Source of the DNA: Allorhizocola sp044869915
GTDB taxonomy: Bacteria; Actinomycetota; Actinomycetes; Mycobacteriales; Micromonosporaceae
NCBI GenBank assembly: GCA_044869915.1
Contig: JBIOYB010000683.1
Location: 1 to 25,105 of the forward strand
Direction of reading: 5' to 3'
DNA length: 25,105 nucleotides
This document shows, one piece after another, positions 1-6,961 of this stretch. Under the pieces are notes generated by a model. It made no database searches, was not told the origin of the DNA, and saw nothing but the letters and a program-made list of their open reading frames with translations. The first letter of the stretch is position 1; every line of letters starts with the position of its first letter. The translations under genes and the position numbers were made by a program.

Positions 1-164
1 ATCGTCAGGAAACCGCCCCCACCTCGCGCAAAACCACCCACGGACCTCGCAGGAAGCGCCCCCAGGGCGCGACCGGGCCTCCGCGGGAGCAACGGCGGAC
101 GAGTATCGCGGACCGAGGTAAATAAGAGGTCTTAAAGGGTTTTGAAGAAGTGTCGGGCTCGTTA

Positions 165-203
165 TTGACGAGAATTCTAATAAGTGTTACCACTGGGTAG
201 TGG
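165..203 (+). promoter_or_regulatory. Putative leaderless promoter and operator half-sites of the monooxygenase operon
   Basis: TTGACG at 165-170 and TACCAC at 188-193 are separated by 17 bp. The GTG start at 200 follows six bases after the -10, so the mRNA would begin at or next to the start codon. No Shine-Dalgarno is visible. The block 119-199 is clearly more AT-rich than the flanking DNA. AGTG (183-186), CACT (191-194) and AGTG (199-202) repeat as alternating half-sites every 8 bp, and CCACT/AGTGG (190-194/199-203) forms an inverted repeat across the start codon. An AGAATTCT palindrome lies in the spacer (171-178). The -10 lacks the final T of the consensus. Positions 1-164 hold no gene I can assign; a short + frame is open from 2 to the TAA at 119-121 but its product looks featureless. 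Confidence 0.4.
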
Positions 204-1660
204 ACGATATCGACATCGCCATCATCGGTTCCGGGTTTGGTGGGCTCGGGGCGGCGATCCGGTTGCGGCAGAAGGGCTTTGCCGACTTTCTGATCTTCGA
301 GAGGGCGGATGGGATCGGTGGGACGTGGCGCGACAACAGCTACCCCGGCTGCGCCTGCGACGTGCCATCCCATCTGTATTCGTTCTCGTTCGCGCTCAAC
401 CCCGAGTGGACCGACACGTTTTCCGGCCAGCGCGAGATCTGGGCGTACCTGCAAAAATGCGTGAAAAGGTTTGGCCTGGAGGCCCATTTGCGGCTCGGGC
501 ACGCCGTCGAGGAGGCGGCCTGGGACGAGGCGGCGCGGCGGTGGGTGGTGACCACCTCGCGCGGCCGATGGCGCGCCCGGGTGCTCATCTCCGCAGCTGG
601 ACCGCTGTCTGAGCCGTCCATTCCGGACATTCCCGGGCTGGCCGGCTTCGCGGGCGAGACGTTTCACTCGGCCCGATGGCGGCACGACCTCGATCTGACC
701 GGGCGCGAGGTGGCGGTGATCGGCACGGGCGCGTCGGCGATCCAGTTTGTGCCGGAGATCCAGCCCATCGCGGGAAGGCTGCGGCTCTTTCAGCGCACGC
801 CGGCCTGGATTGTGCCGCGTTTCAGCCGCCGGATCACCCGGCTCGAGCACGCCATCTATCGCCGGGTGCCGGGCGCGCAGCGGCTGGTGCGCACGATCGG
901 CTACTGGGCGCGCGAATCGATGGGCATCGGCTTCATGCACCCGGCCGTCAACCGGTTTGGCCAGCGATTGGCCGAGCGCCACCTGCGCCGCCAGGTCGCC
1001 GACCCCGCGCTGCGCGACAAGCTGCTGCCCCGATATGTCATGGGCTGCAAGCGGGTGCTCATCTCCAACGACTTCCTGCCGGCGGTCACGAGGTCCAATG
1101 TGGACCTCGTCACGAGCCCGATCACCGAGATCCGTCCAAACGGGATAGTGACCGAGGACGGGACATTTCATAAGACCGAGATCATCATATTTGGTACGGG
1201 TTTCAGCGTGACCGATACCCCGATCAAAGACCGCGTCCGGGGCCGCGACGGCCGCACGCTCGCGCAGGCATGGGATCCGACGATGCGCGCCTACCTCGGC
1301 ACCACCGTGGCGGGCTTCCCCAACCTGTTCCTCCTCCTCGGGCCCAACACCGGCCTCGGCCACACCTCGGTCGTGCTCATGCTCGAGAGCCAGCTCAAGC
1401 AGGTGCTCAAGGCGCTGGCACACATGCGCCGCAACGGCATCGAGGCCATCGAGCCGCTCGCCGAGGCACAGCGGCGCGACAGCGCACGGGTCGACCGCAA
1501 GATGGCCGGGACGGTCTGGGCCACCGGCGGCTGCAAGAGCTGGTATCTGGACTCCACCGGGCGCAACTCGACACTGTGGCCCGGCTTTGCCACGACCTTC
1601 CGGCTGCGCCTGAGCCGGTTTCGCCCGGACGACTATCAAAGGAGTGGGAGCACGCCGTGA
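200..1660 (+). CDS. Flavin-dependent Baeyer-Villiger-type monooxygenase
   Basis: The 486-residue protein has the usual length and layout of a type I Baeyer-Villiger monooxygenase, which uses FAD, NADPH and O2 to insert oxygen next to a ketone. The N-terminal FAD Rossmann motif is GSGFGG (residues 10-15). The family fingerprint FxGxxxHxxxW is complete (F150, G152, H156, W160). A second, NADPH-binding dinucleotide motif is GTGASA (175-180). A downstream GTGFSVTD segment matches the family's third conserved region. The GTG at 200 is chosen because it sits just before the first beta strand and follows a promoter-like sequence. The stop overlaps the next gene's start (GTGA, 1657-1660), so the two are translationally coupled. 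Within the family it resembles the EthA/MymA-like actinobacterial enzymes; the true substrate (cyclic ketone, long-chain ketone or sulfide) cannot be read from sequence. Confidence 0.9.
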   Translation: MDDIDIAIIGSGFGGLGAAIRLRQKGFADFLIFERADGIGGTWRDNSYPGCACDVPSHLYSFSFALNPEWTDTFSGQREIWAYLQKCVKRFGLEAHLRLGHAVEEAAWDEAARRWVVTTSRGRWRARVLISAAGPLSEPSIPDIPGLAGFAGETFHSARWRHDLDLTGREVAVIGTGASAIQFVPEIQPIAGRLRLFQRTPAWIVPRFSRRITRLEHAIYRRVPGAQRLVRTIGYWARESMGIGFMHPAVNRFGQRLAERHLRRQVADPALRDKLLPRYVMGCKRVLISNDFLPAVTRSNVDLVTSPITEIRPNGIVTEDGTFHKTEIIIFGTGFSVTDTPIKDRVRGRDGRTLAQAWDPTMRAYLGTTVAGFPNLFLLLGPNTGLGHTSVVLMLESQLKQVLKALAHMRRNGIEAIEPLAEAQRRDSARVDRKMAGTVWATGGCKSWYLDSTGRNSTLWPGFATTFRLRLSRFRPDDYQRSGSTP

Positions 1661-2526
1661 CGATCTCATCTCTGCGAGGCAAGACGATACTCATCACCGG
1701 CGCCGCCCGCGGCATAGGCGCCTGCGTCGCGCGGGCCGCGGTCGCCAAGGGCGCCAAGGTCGCGCTCGCCGGGCTCGAGCCCGATCTGCTCAAAGAGCTT
1801 GCGGCGCAACTGGACGCGCACTGGTGCGAGTGCGACGTCACCGACCAGGCCGCGCTGGATCTGGCCGTCGCGTCCACTGTGGAGCGGTTCGGCGGCGTCG
1901 ACGTGGTCGTGGCCAACGCGGGCATCGCCAACATCGGCACTGTCAACACCGGCCCGGTCGACGCCCTCGTCCGCACGGTCGACGTCAACCTCAACGGCGT
2001 GATCCGCACGGTCAGCGCGGCCCTGCCGCACCTCATCAAGAGTCGCGGATACGCGCTGCTGGTGTCGAGCGCGGCCGCGTTCAGCGCGCTGCCCGGCATG
2101 GCCGCCTATTGCGCGTCAAAGGCGGGCGTCGAGCAGTTCGGCAACGTGCTGCGGCTCGAAGTGGCCCATCACGGTGTGCAGGTGGGGACGGCGCACCCGA
2201 TCTGGATCGACACGGATCTGGTGCGCGGCTTCAAGGCCGACCTGCCGAGCTACCGCGACGCGCGCAAGAAGCTGCCCTGGCCCATGTCGCGGGAGCTGAC
2301 CGTTGAGCAGTGCGCGCACGCGCTGCTCAACGCGATCGAGAAGCGCAAGCGGAAGGTATACGTGCCGCGTGCGATCGGGCTCGCCCAAGCCATGCGCTCG
2401 ATCGTCCTATCCGGACTGGGCGAGGCCATCGTCAAGCGCGGGACCAAGCAGGGTGTGCTCATAGACCAGATGGAGGCGGAGGTCCGCGCCGTCGGCCGAT
2501 CCTTTGGGAGTCACAGTGTTGGTTAA
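1657..2526 (+). CDS. Short-chain dehydrogenase/reductase (SDR)
   Basis: The 289-residue classical SDR would interconvert an alcohol and a ketone with NAD(P)H. The cofactor motif TGAARGIG is at residues 14-21, NAG at 87-89, the structural Asn in VNLNG near 111, a catalytic Ser in LLVSSA (137-138), and YCASK gives Tyr151 and Lys155. The GTG at 1657 overlaps the monooxygenase stop by four bases and is preceded by AAAGGAG (1638-1644) and GGGAG. The longer upstream open frame back to 1270 is an artefact of the monooxygenase gene. The C-terminal extension (about residues 230-289, basic then amphipathic) is typical of the actinobacterial SDRs that accompany MymA-like monooxygenases. Its neighbours suggest that it supplies the ketone to the monooxygenase, or reduces a product; the direction is inferred, not seen. 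Confidence 0.9.
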   Translation: MTISSLRGKTILITGAARGIGACVARAAVAKGAKVALAGLEPDLLKELAAQLDAHWCECDVTDQAALDLAVASTVERFGGVDVVVANAGIANIGTVNTGPVDALVRTVDVNLNGVIRTVSAALPHLIKSRGYALLVSSAAAFSALPGMAAYCASKAGVEQFGNVLRLEVAHHGVQVGTAHPIWIDTDLVRGFKADLPSYRDARKKLPWPMSRELTVEQCAHALLNAIEKRKRKVYVPRAIGLAQAMRSIVLSGLGEAIVKRGTKQGVLIDQMEAEVRAVGRSFGSHSVG

Positions 2527-3319
2527 CGCAGAGCGCCGCGGCAGCGGCGATCCCCTCGTGCTCATCCACGGCATCGGGCACCGCTGGCAGGCCTGGGAGC
2601 CGATACTCGACCGGCTCGCCGAGCACCACAGCGTCATCGCCATCGACCTGCCCGGGTTTGGGCGCTCACCCGTGCCCGCGGGCGGCATGCCGGCGAACAT
2701 GCCGGCGGTGGTCGACATGATCGAGAAGTACTTCCGCGGCGAGGGCCTGGACCGGCCGCACGTGGCGGGCAACAGCCTCGGCGGCGCGATCGCGCTCGAA
2801 CTCGCCGCGGCCGGCCTGGTGTCGTCGGCCACCGCGCTGTCGCCGGGCGGCTTCTTCACCGACGCCGAGCGCCGGCGCGCGCTGGGCATCCTGCACGCGC
2901 TGCGGTTCAACGCCTTCCTGCCCGGCCCGGTGATGAAGTACGGGTTGCGCGTGGGAGCCATCAAGTCGCTGTGCTACGTGCCGCTGCTCGCGCAGCCGCG
3001 CAACCTCGACGCGCGGCGGGCCTACGAGGACGCGCTCGCGCTGCGCCGGGGCAAGGGCTTCCGGGCGGCCGCGAAGGCCGCGCGCACCTACGCGTTCCAG
3101 GGCTCCCCAACGGTCCCCATCAGCGTGGGCTGGGGGGAGCGGGACCGCATCTTCCCGGCACACCAGCTCGACCGCGCCCGTGAGCGGATGCCGGACGCGA
3201 CGCACCAGTTGCTGCACGGATGTGGTCACGTGCCGATGAGCGACGATCCGGATCTCGTGGCGCGGCTCATCCTGCGCACCACGGGCGCGTTGCCCGAGAA
3301 TGAGACGAGCGGGTCCTGA
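2516..3319 (+). CDS. Alpha/beta-fold hydrolase, probable ester or lactone hydrolase
   Basis: The 267-residue protein has all the alpha/beta-hydrolase landmarks: the oxyanion-hole HG at 18-19 (LIHGIG), the nucleophile elbow GNSLGG with Ser87, the acid Asp210 in GERDRIF, and His238 in GCGHVP. A short cap lies between about 112 and 190. The GTG at 2516 is favoured over the TTG at 2504 because GGGAG (2506-2510) stands five bases upstream and the protein then starts directly at the first strand. It overlaps the SDR gene by 11 bp, so it is the third member of a coupled operon. The likely role, inferred from context, is hydrolysis of the ester or lactone made by the monooxygenase. A dehalogenase or C-C hydrolase role is possible from the fold alone. 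The stop codon lies inside the terminator hairpin. Confidence 0.88.
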   Translation: MLVNAERRGSGDPLVLIHGIGHRWQAWEPILDRLAEHHSVIAIDLPGFGRSPVPAGGMPANMPAVVDMIEKYFRGEGLDRPHVAGNSLGGAIALELAAAGLVSSATALSPGGFFTDAERRRALGILHALRFNAFLPGPVMKYGLRVGAIKSLCYVPLLAQPRNLDARRAYEDALALRRGKGFRAAAKAARTYAFQGSPTVPISVGWGERDRIFPAHQLDRARERMPDATHQLLHGCGHVPMSDDPDLVARLILRTTGALPENETSGS

Positions 3320-3349
3320 TCTGACGGTTCGGGGCAGATCAGGACCCGC
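3309..3349. terminator. Perfect 15-bp inverted repeat, bidirectional terminator between convergent genes
   Basis: Arms 3309-3323 and 3335-3349 are exact reverse complements (GCGGGTCCTGATCTG on the left) with an 11-nt loop. The element lies between the hydrolase, whose TGA stop (3317-3319) is inside the left arm, and the convergent gene ending at 3360. There is no U-tract on either strand, as is common for actinobacterial hairpin terminators. It is the only strong intergenic hairpin found at a convergent junction in this window. Confidence 0.75.
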
Positions 3350-3359
3350 GCCGCGTGGA

Positions 3360-4280
3360 TCAGCGGAGTAGCTCGAGGCCGGGCGCGAGGGCCAGCCGCT
3401 CCAGTTGGGCAACGGTGAGCACCGGGCCGCTCGCGGTCAGGAAGACATAGGTGCGCCCGGTGTAGACCTCGACCTGGATCAGGCCGCCGGAGTCCAGGCT
3501 CCGGATGACCTTGTCGCCCTCGGTGCGCACGTTCCAGCCGTAGGACTCACTCGGCGGGGGCTCCAGCTGCGGCGAAATATTGAAGAGAATCTTTGTTGAG
3601 GTGTCCTTCCCCACAATGATCCCTTCAGCGAGGTATCTCCCACCGCCGGTTTGGCGGAGCGCCAAAGGCGGCATGTCAAACGAGCGTGCGTATTTCGCCT
3701 CCGGAAGCAGCGAACGGATCTCGTTGGCCAGGAAGCACGTCGTGGCCCCAATTCTCGGGGGTCCCGTCGGCCCGGGGCTCGCGGTCGGCCATGGGTCGGT
3801 TGGTCTTGTGGTGGGGCTGGCGGTGGGCCACGGGCCGGTTGTGCCGGTTGGTTCGGCGGTGGGGCTGGTGGTCGGCCACGGGCCGGACGTGCTGGTTGGT
3901 TCGGCGGTGGGGCTGGCGGTGGGCCACGGGCCGGACGTGCTGGTTGGTCTCATGGTGGCGCTCGCGGTCGGCCACGGGGTTGCCCGCGTCTTTTGCGGTG
4001 GGCTCGACGGTTCTGGCTGCCAGCCGACCGCGAGCGGCAGCCCGCACACGTCGTCCACTGTGGACGCCACGGTGTTGCCGCCGCCCGGGCCCATCAGGGT
4101 CAGGGCACCAGTGATGGTCACCACGGTGGCCACCGAGCCCGCGCCGTAGGTGATGCCCGCGCGCCACCGCTCCCGCCTGCGCCCGGCCGCGAGCAGCGCC
4201 TCGGCGGTGAGCGCGAACGGCGGCTCCTGCACGGTCACATGCCTGGTCAGTGCCTGTTTGATGTCGAGGTCTTCATCCAT
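3360..4280 (-). CDS. Single-pass membrane protein with Pro/Thr/Trp repeats, sigma-linked (possible anti-sigma or sensor)
   Basis: The 306-residue protein has a cytoplasmic N-terminus of about 44 residues, one membrane segment (about 45-65), and an extracytoplasmic stalk of PWPTASPT-type repeats (101-175). It ends in a globular C-terminal domain of about 125 residues with no family I recognise. The ATG at 4280 overlaps the end of the sigma-factor gene by eight bases (shared ATGGATGA), so translation is coupled. This position and topology suggest that it restrains or senses for the sigma factor. No zinc-binding anti-sigma motif (HxxxCxxC) is visible, so the anti-sigma role rests on context only. 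The longer frame beginning at 4316 is rejected because the coupled ATG fits better. It ends 11 bp from the terminator hairpin. Confidence 0.75.
   Translation of the reverse strand: MDEDLDIKQALTRHVTVQEPPFALTAEALLAAGRRRERWRAGITYGAGSVATVVTITGALTLMGPGGGNTVASTVDDVCGLPLAVGWQPEPSSPPQKTRATPWPTASATMRPTSTSGPWPTASPTAEPTSTSGPWPTTSPTAEPTGTTGPWPTASPTTRPTDPWPTASPGPTGPPRIGATTCFLANEIRSLLPEAKYARSFDMPPLALRQTGGGRYLAEGIIVGKDTSTKILFNISPQLEPPPSESYGWNVRTEGDKVIRSLDSGGLIQVEVYTGRTYVFLTASGPVLTVAQLERLALAPGLELLR
3765..3980 (-). repeat. 48-bp tandem repeat coding for a PWPTxSPTxxPTxTxG stalk
   Basis: Three consecutive 16-residue units (residues 102-117, 118-133 and 134-149 of the encoded protein) are followed by two shortened 13-residue units (150-162 and 163-175). 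At DNA level the 48-bp copies differ at only a few positions, for example around 3833-3969. The period preserves the reading frame, so copy-number change by slippage or recombination would lengthen or shorten the extracellular stalk without breaking the gene. Confidence 0.85.
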
Positions 4281-4767
4281 TGATGCGCTCCCGCAACCCG
4301 GGGCTGCCCAGGGCAACCCGCAACTTCTCCAGCCCGCGCGCGGTCTGGCTCTTGACCGTTCCCTCGGCTATGCCCAGCAGTCCAGCGGCCTCGGCCACCG
4401 AGATGTCCTCCAGGTAGCGCAGCACGATCAGCGCGCGCTGCTTGGGCGGCAGCTCGTCGAGCGCCGCCCGCAATACGGCGTCCTCGCCCGCCTCCGGCCC
4501 AGGCACGACACCGTCCGGCGGATCGGGCACCACCTTCTCCCGACGGAACCGCCGCCGGTGTGACAACAGCGCGTTCACCAGGATCTTGCGTGTGTAGGGG
4601 TCGAGCCGGGCTTTGTCGATCCGCCGCCAATGCCGGTACACCTGGAGAAACGTGTGCTGGACCAGGTCATCAGCCAGGTGCCAGTCGCCGGACATGGCGT
4701 ATGCCAGGCGGCGCAGCGGCGCGGCGCGGACCGCGAAGTAGTCGGCGAAGTTCGACTCCCATGTCAT
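4273..4767 (-). CDS. SigE-type ECF RNA polymerase sigma factor
   Basis: The 164-residue protein has the two-domain layout of an ECF sigma factor. Region 2 (about 14-75) includes the core-binding/-10 helix around ADDLVQHTFLQVYRHW. Region 4 (about 98-150) has the -35-binding helix-turn-helix SVAEAAGLLGIAEGTVKS. It resembles the large actinobacterial SigE-family ECF group, whose members often sit beside a membrane protein. The ATG at 4767 is preceded by GGGAGG four to five bases upstream; the longer open frame up to 4974 runs into the transporter gene and is discarded. The gene starts 16 bp after the transporter stop and overlaps the following membrane protein gene by eight bases. The three therefore probably form one transcript. 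The target promoters are unknown. Confidence 0.92.
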   Translation of the reverse strand: MTWESNFADYFAVRAAPLRRLAYAMSGDWHLADDLVQHTFLQVYRHWRRIDKARLDPYTRKILVNALLSHRRRFRREKVVPDPPDGVVPGPEAGEDAVLRAALDELPPKQRALIVLRYLEDISVAEAAGLLGIAEGTVKSQTARGLEKLRVALGSPGLRERING

Positions 4768-4783
4768 TCGGCCTCCCAAGGGT

Positions 4784-5659
4784 TCACGCCGTATACGCGG
4801 GCGCCTCCTCGCGGGTTGCATCGAAGCGGATGGTCGGCGAGTGCGCAAGGGTCGCCACACCGGCCGAGATGAGCGCGCCCGAGAGTACGAGCCGGGCGAT
4901 GGCCATGGGCGTCGCGGGCGGTATCTCGTCGAACAGCACGGTGCCCCACACCCAGCTCGCGATCGGATCGGCAATGATCATCGCGGTCATCGCGGCCGGG
5001 AACGAGCCGCTGGCGAACGCGTCCTGCACCAGGATCGCGGCGACGAGGCCGGACAGGGCGAGGCCGTAAACGTGCCAATCCGCCAGCAAGGCCACGGGCC
5101 CACGGCTCAGCAGGCGATCGGTCACGACCACGATCTGCACGGCGGACGAGCTGAAGCCCACGCCCGCGGCCGTGCCGACCATCACGGTGCGGGCGAACCC
5201 GCGCCCGATCGCCACGAGCAATGCCATCAGTGACATGGCGGTTACGCAGACGATAGGCACGAGCCCAATCCGGTCAAGGGTTTGCGGCACCGATCCGCGC
5301 GCCAGGATGAGCGTGGCGATGCCCGCGCAGACCGCGAGCGTGCCGAGCCAGTCACGCACCAACACCTTCCTGGCAAATGGCAGGGCGAATATCAACTGCA
5401 CGCAGAGCAGAGCCTGCACGATTGTTATCGATCCGAGATGCAGCGCCGCCGAGTGCGTGAAGAACCCGAGCACGTTGCACAGCAGCCCGAGCAGCCACAC
5501 GCGGTCGGTCAGGATCCGCGAGAGCAGGCCCAGCACGGGAAGCCAGCCGCGCCGCTCCCCTCGGCGCACCGCGATCGACCGGGTGGCGAGGTGCTGCAGG
5601 CCGCCCGCGGCGGCGAACAGGAACGCCGACAGCAGGGCCAAGACGATGCTGGCGGCCAT
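4784..5659 (-). CDS. DMT-superfamily (EamA/NIPA-like) integral membrane transporter
   Basis: The 291-residue protein is almost entirely hydrophobic and reads as eight to ten membrane helices with a polar loop after the first helix (about residues 25-45), in the pattern of drug/metabolite transporters. Two internal halves with similar helices suggest the usual duplicated DMT fold. The substrate is unknown. The start is placed at the ATG at 5659 because GGAGGG lies six bases upstream; the GTG at 5677 would swallow that ribosome site. It is divergent from the mannosyltransferase gene at 5687 with only 27 bp between the start codons. It is followed after 16 bp by the sigma-factor gene on the same strand, so sigma-dependent control of the transporter or of the whole operon is a reasonable guess. 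Confidence 0.8.
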   Translation of the reverse strand: MAASIVLALLSAFLFAAAGGLQHLATRSIAVRRGERRGWLPVLGLLSRILTDRVWLLGLLCNVLGFFTHSAALHLGSITIVQALLCVQLIFALPFARKVLVRDWLGTLAVCAGIATLILARGSVPQTLDRIGLVPIVCVTAMSLMALLVAIGRGFARTVMVGTAAGVGFSSSAVQIVVVTDRLLSRGPVALLADWHVYGLALSGLVAAILVQDAFASGSFPAAMTAMIIADPIASWVWGTVLFDEIPPATPMAIARLVLSGALISAGVATLAHSPTIRFDATREEAPAYTA

Positions 5660-5686
5660 GCGAAACCCTCCATACACCTGGCGGAC

Positions 5687-6961
5687 ATGAACGACTGGCA
5701 GCGTGCGTGCGTGATTGGAGCGCGGCTGGTGGGGCTTGCGGGCTCGGTCGCGATCGCCGCCGGTGGCCTCGCTGCCGGAGCGTTGCCGATCGCGACGGGA
5801 GGCCGGTGGTTGGGTGCGCGGGACTGGCGGCCATTTGTGGTGCCGGGCCTGCTCATTTCCTACCTGGGCTTGGTCCTGCTGTGCGTGGCCTGGTGGTGGC
5901 TGGGCCGCGAAATTCAGATGGCGAGCCGGCGGGAGCTTCTGTATACCTGTGCGTTATGGGCAGCCCCGCTCGTCGTGTGCCCCCCGTTATTCAGTCGTGA
6001 TGTTTACAGCTATGTCGCGCAGGGAACCATGGTGCTCACACATATTGATGTATATCAACACGGAGTGTCGCGTTTGGGGGGTCAGCTGGCCGCGGAGGTG
6101 CCCGACGTCTGGCAGCACACGCCCGCGCCCTACGGCCCGGCGTTTCTGAGCGTCGCGGCCGCCGTTATGGGTGTCGTGGACGCGGCGAGCGCCGACCTTG
6201 TCACCGGTCTGATCGGCATGCGTGTGACGGCGCTCGTGGGCCTTGCCGCCCTGGTGGCGTGCCTGCCCGCGCTCGCCCGGCACTGCGGCGTCGACCCGGC
6301 CGAGGCGATGTGGCTGGGCGCGCTCAACCCCCTGGTCATGCTGCACCTGGTGGCCGGCGCGCACAACGAGGCACTGATGATGGGCCTGCTCGGCGTCGGG
6401 CTGACCGTCGCGTTTAGACAGCGATACGTGCTCGCGACCGTGCTCATCACGCTGGCGGCACTGGTGAAGGCTCCGGCGATCCTCGGGCTTGCCGTGGTCG
6501 GGTCGATGTGGCACAAGACGGTGCGTGTGGGAGCGATCGCGGTGCTGACGGCCGTGGTGGTCACGGAAGCGACCGGGATCGGCTACGGCTGGATCGGTGC
6601 GCTGCACACCTCGGCGGCGCCGCAGGCGTGGTCGCTGACGACGGCCATCGGGCGCGCGTTCGGCAGCCAGATGGCGATGGTTTTCTGGATCTCGGTGGGA
6701 CTGGTTGCCACGGTGGCGATCTGCATCGCCGCATGGTGGCACCGCCGGCGGCTCGGTGAGGTCTATGCGCTGGGGCTCGGCCTTGCGGCCGTCGGTATGC
6801 TCGGTCCGGCGACCCGTCCGTGGTATGCGCTGTGGGGCCTCGTGCCGCTCGCGGCGTCGGCTCCCACGGGCAGGGTGCGCTACTGGGCGGCGGCGGTGAG
6901 CACGGGGCTCACCTTTATTTTGTTGCCCAACGGGTTGGGATTGGTGACGGTGACGCTGTGA
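5687..6961 (+). CDS. MptA/MptB-family polyprenol-phosphate-mannose alpha-1,6-mannosyltransferase
   Basis: The 424-residue polytopic protein has about ten to twelve membrane helices. It carries the family signature LFSRDVYSYVAQG (residues 101-113, with the Arg-Asp pair at 104-105) and TPAPYGP (145-151) in extracytoplasmic loops. In corynebacteria and mycobacteria such GT-C enzymes (MptA, MptB) add alpha-1,6-linked mannose from polyprenyl-phosphate-mannose to a lipomannan backbone on the outer face of the membrane. MptA and MptB cannot be told apart here. The ATG at 5687 precedes the first helix; no Shine-Dalgarno is evident, but TACACC stands eight bases upstream. The stop overlaps the next gene's start (GTGA, 6958-6961). 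It is shorter than many family members, mainly at the C-terminus. Confidence 0.82.
   Translation: MNDWQRACVIGARLVGLAGSVAIAAGGLAAGALPIATGGRWLGARDWRPFVVPGLLISYLGLVLLCVAWWWLGREIQMASRRELLYTCALWAAPLVVCPPLFSRDVYSYVAQGTMVLTHIDVYQHGVSRLGGQLAAEVPDVWQHTPAPYGPAFLSVAAAVMGVVDAASADLVTGLIGMRVTALVGLAALVACLPALARHCGVDPAEAMWLGALNPLVMLHLVAGAHNEALMMGLLGVGLTVAFRQRYVLATVLITLAALVKAPAILGLAVVGSMWHKTVRVGAIAVLTAVVVTEATGIGYGWIGALHTSAAPQAWSLTTAIGRAFGSQMAMVFWISVGLVATVAICIAAWWHRRRLGEVYALGLGLAAVGMLGPATRPWYALWGLVPLAASAPTGRVRYWAAAVSTGLTFILLPNGLGLVTVTL

Noticed and set aside
56..70. GCGCCC-N3-GGGCGC hairpin near the window start as a terminator
   Set aside because: The loop is only three bases, there is no U-tract and no gene end can be assigned beside it.
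5..1669. Long open frame on the minus strand across the monooxygenase gene
   Set aside because: It is antisense to a gene with complete family motifs; the product is Arg/Pro/Ala-rich with no domain, as expected for shadows in high-GC DNA.
3360..4280. Zinc-binding anti-sigma factor assignment
   Set aside because: No HxxxCxxC motif is present in the N-terminal region, so only a context-based role is stated.
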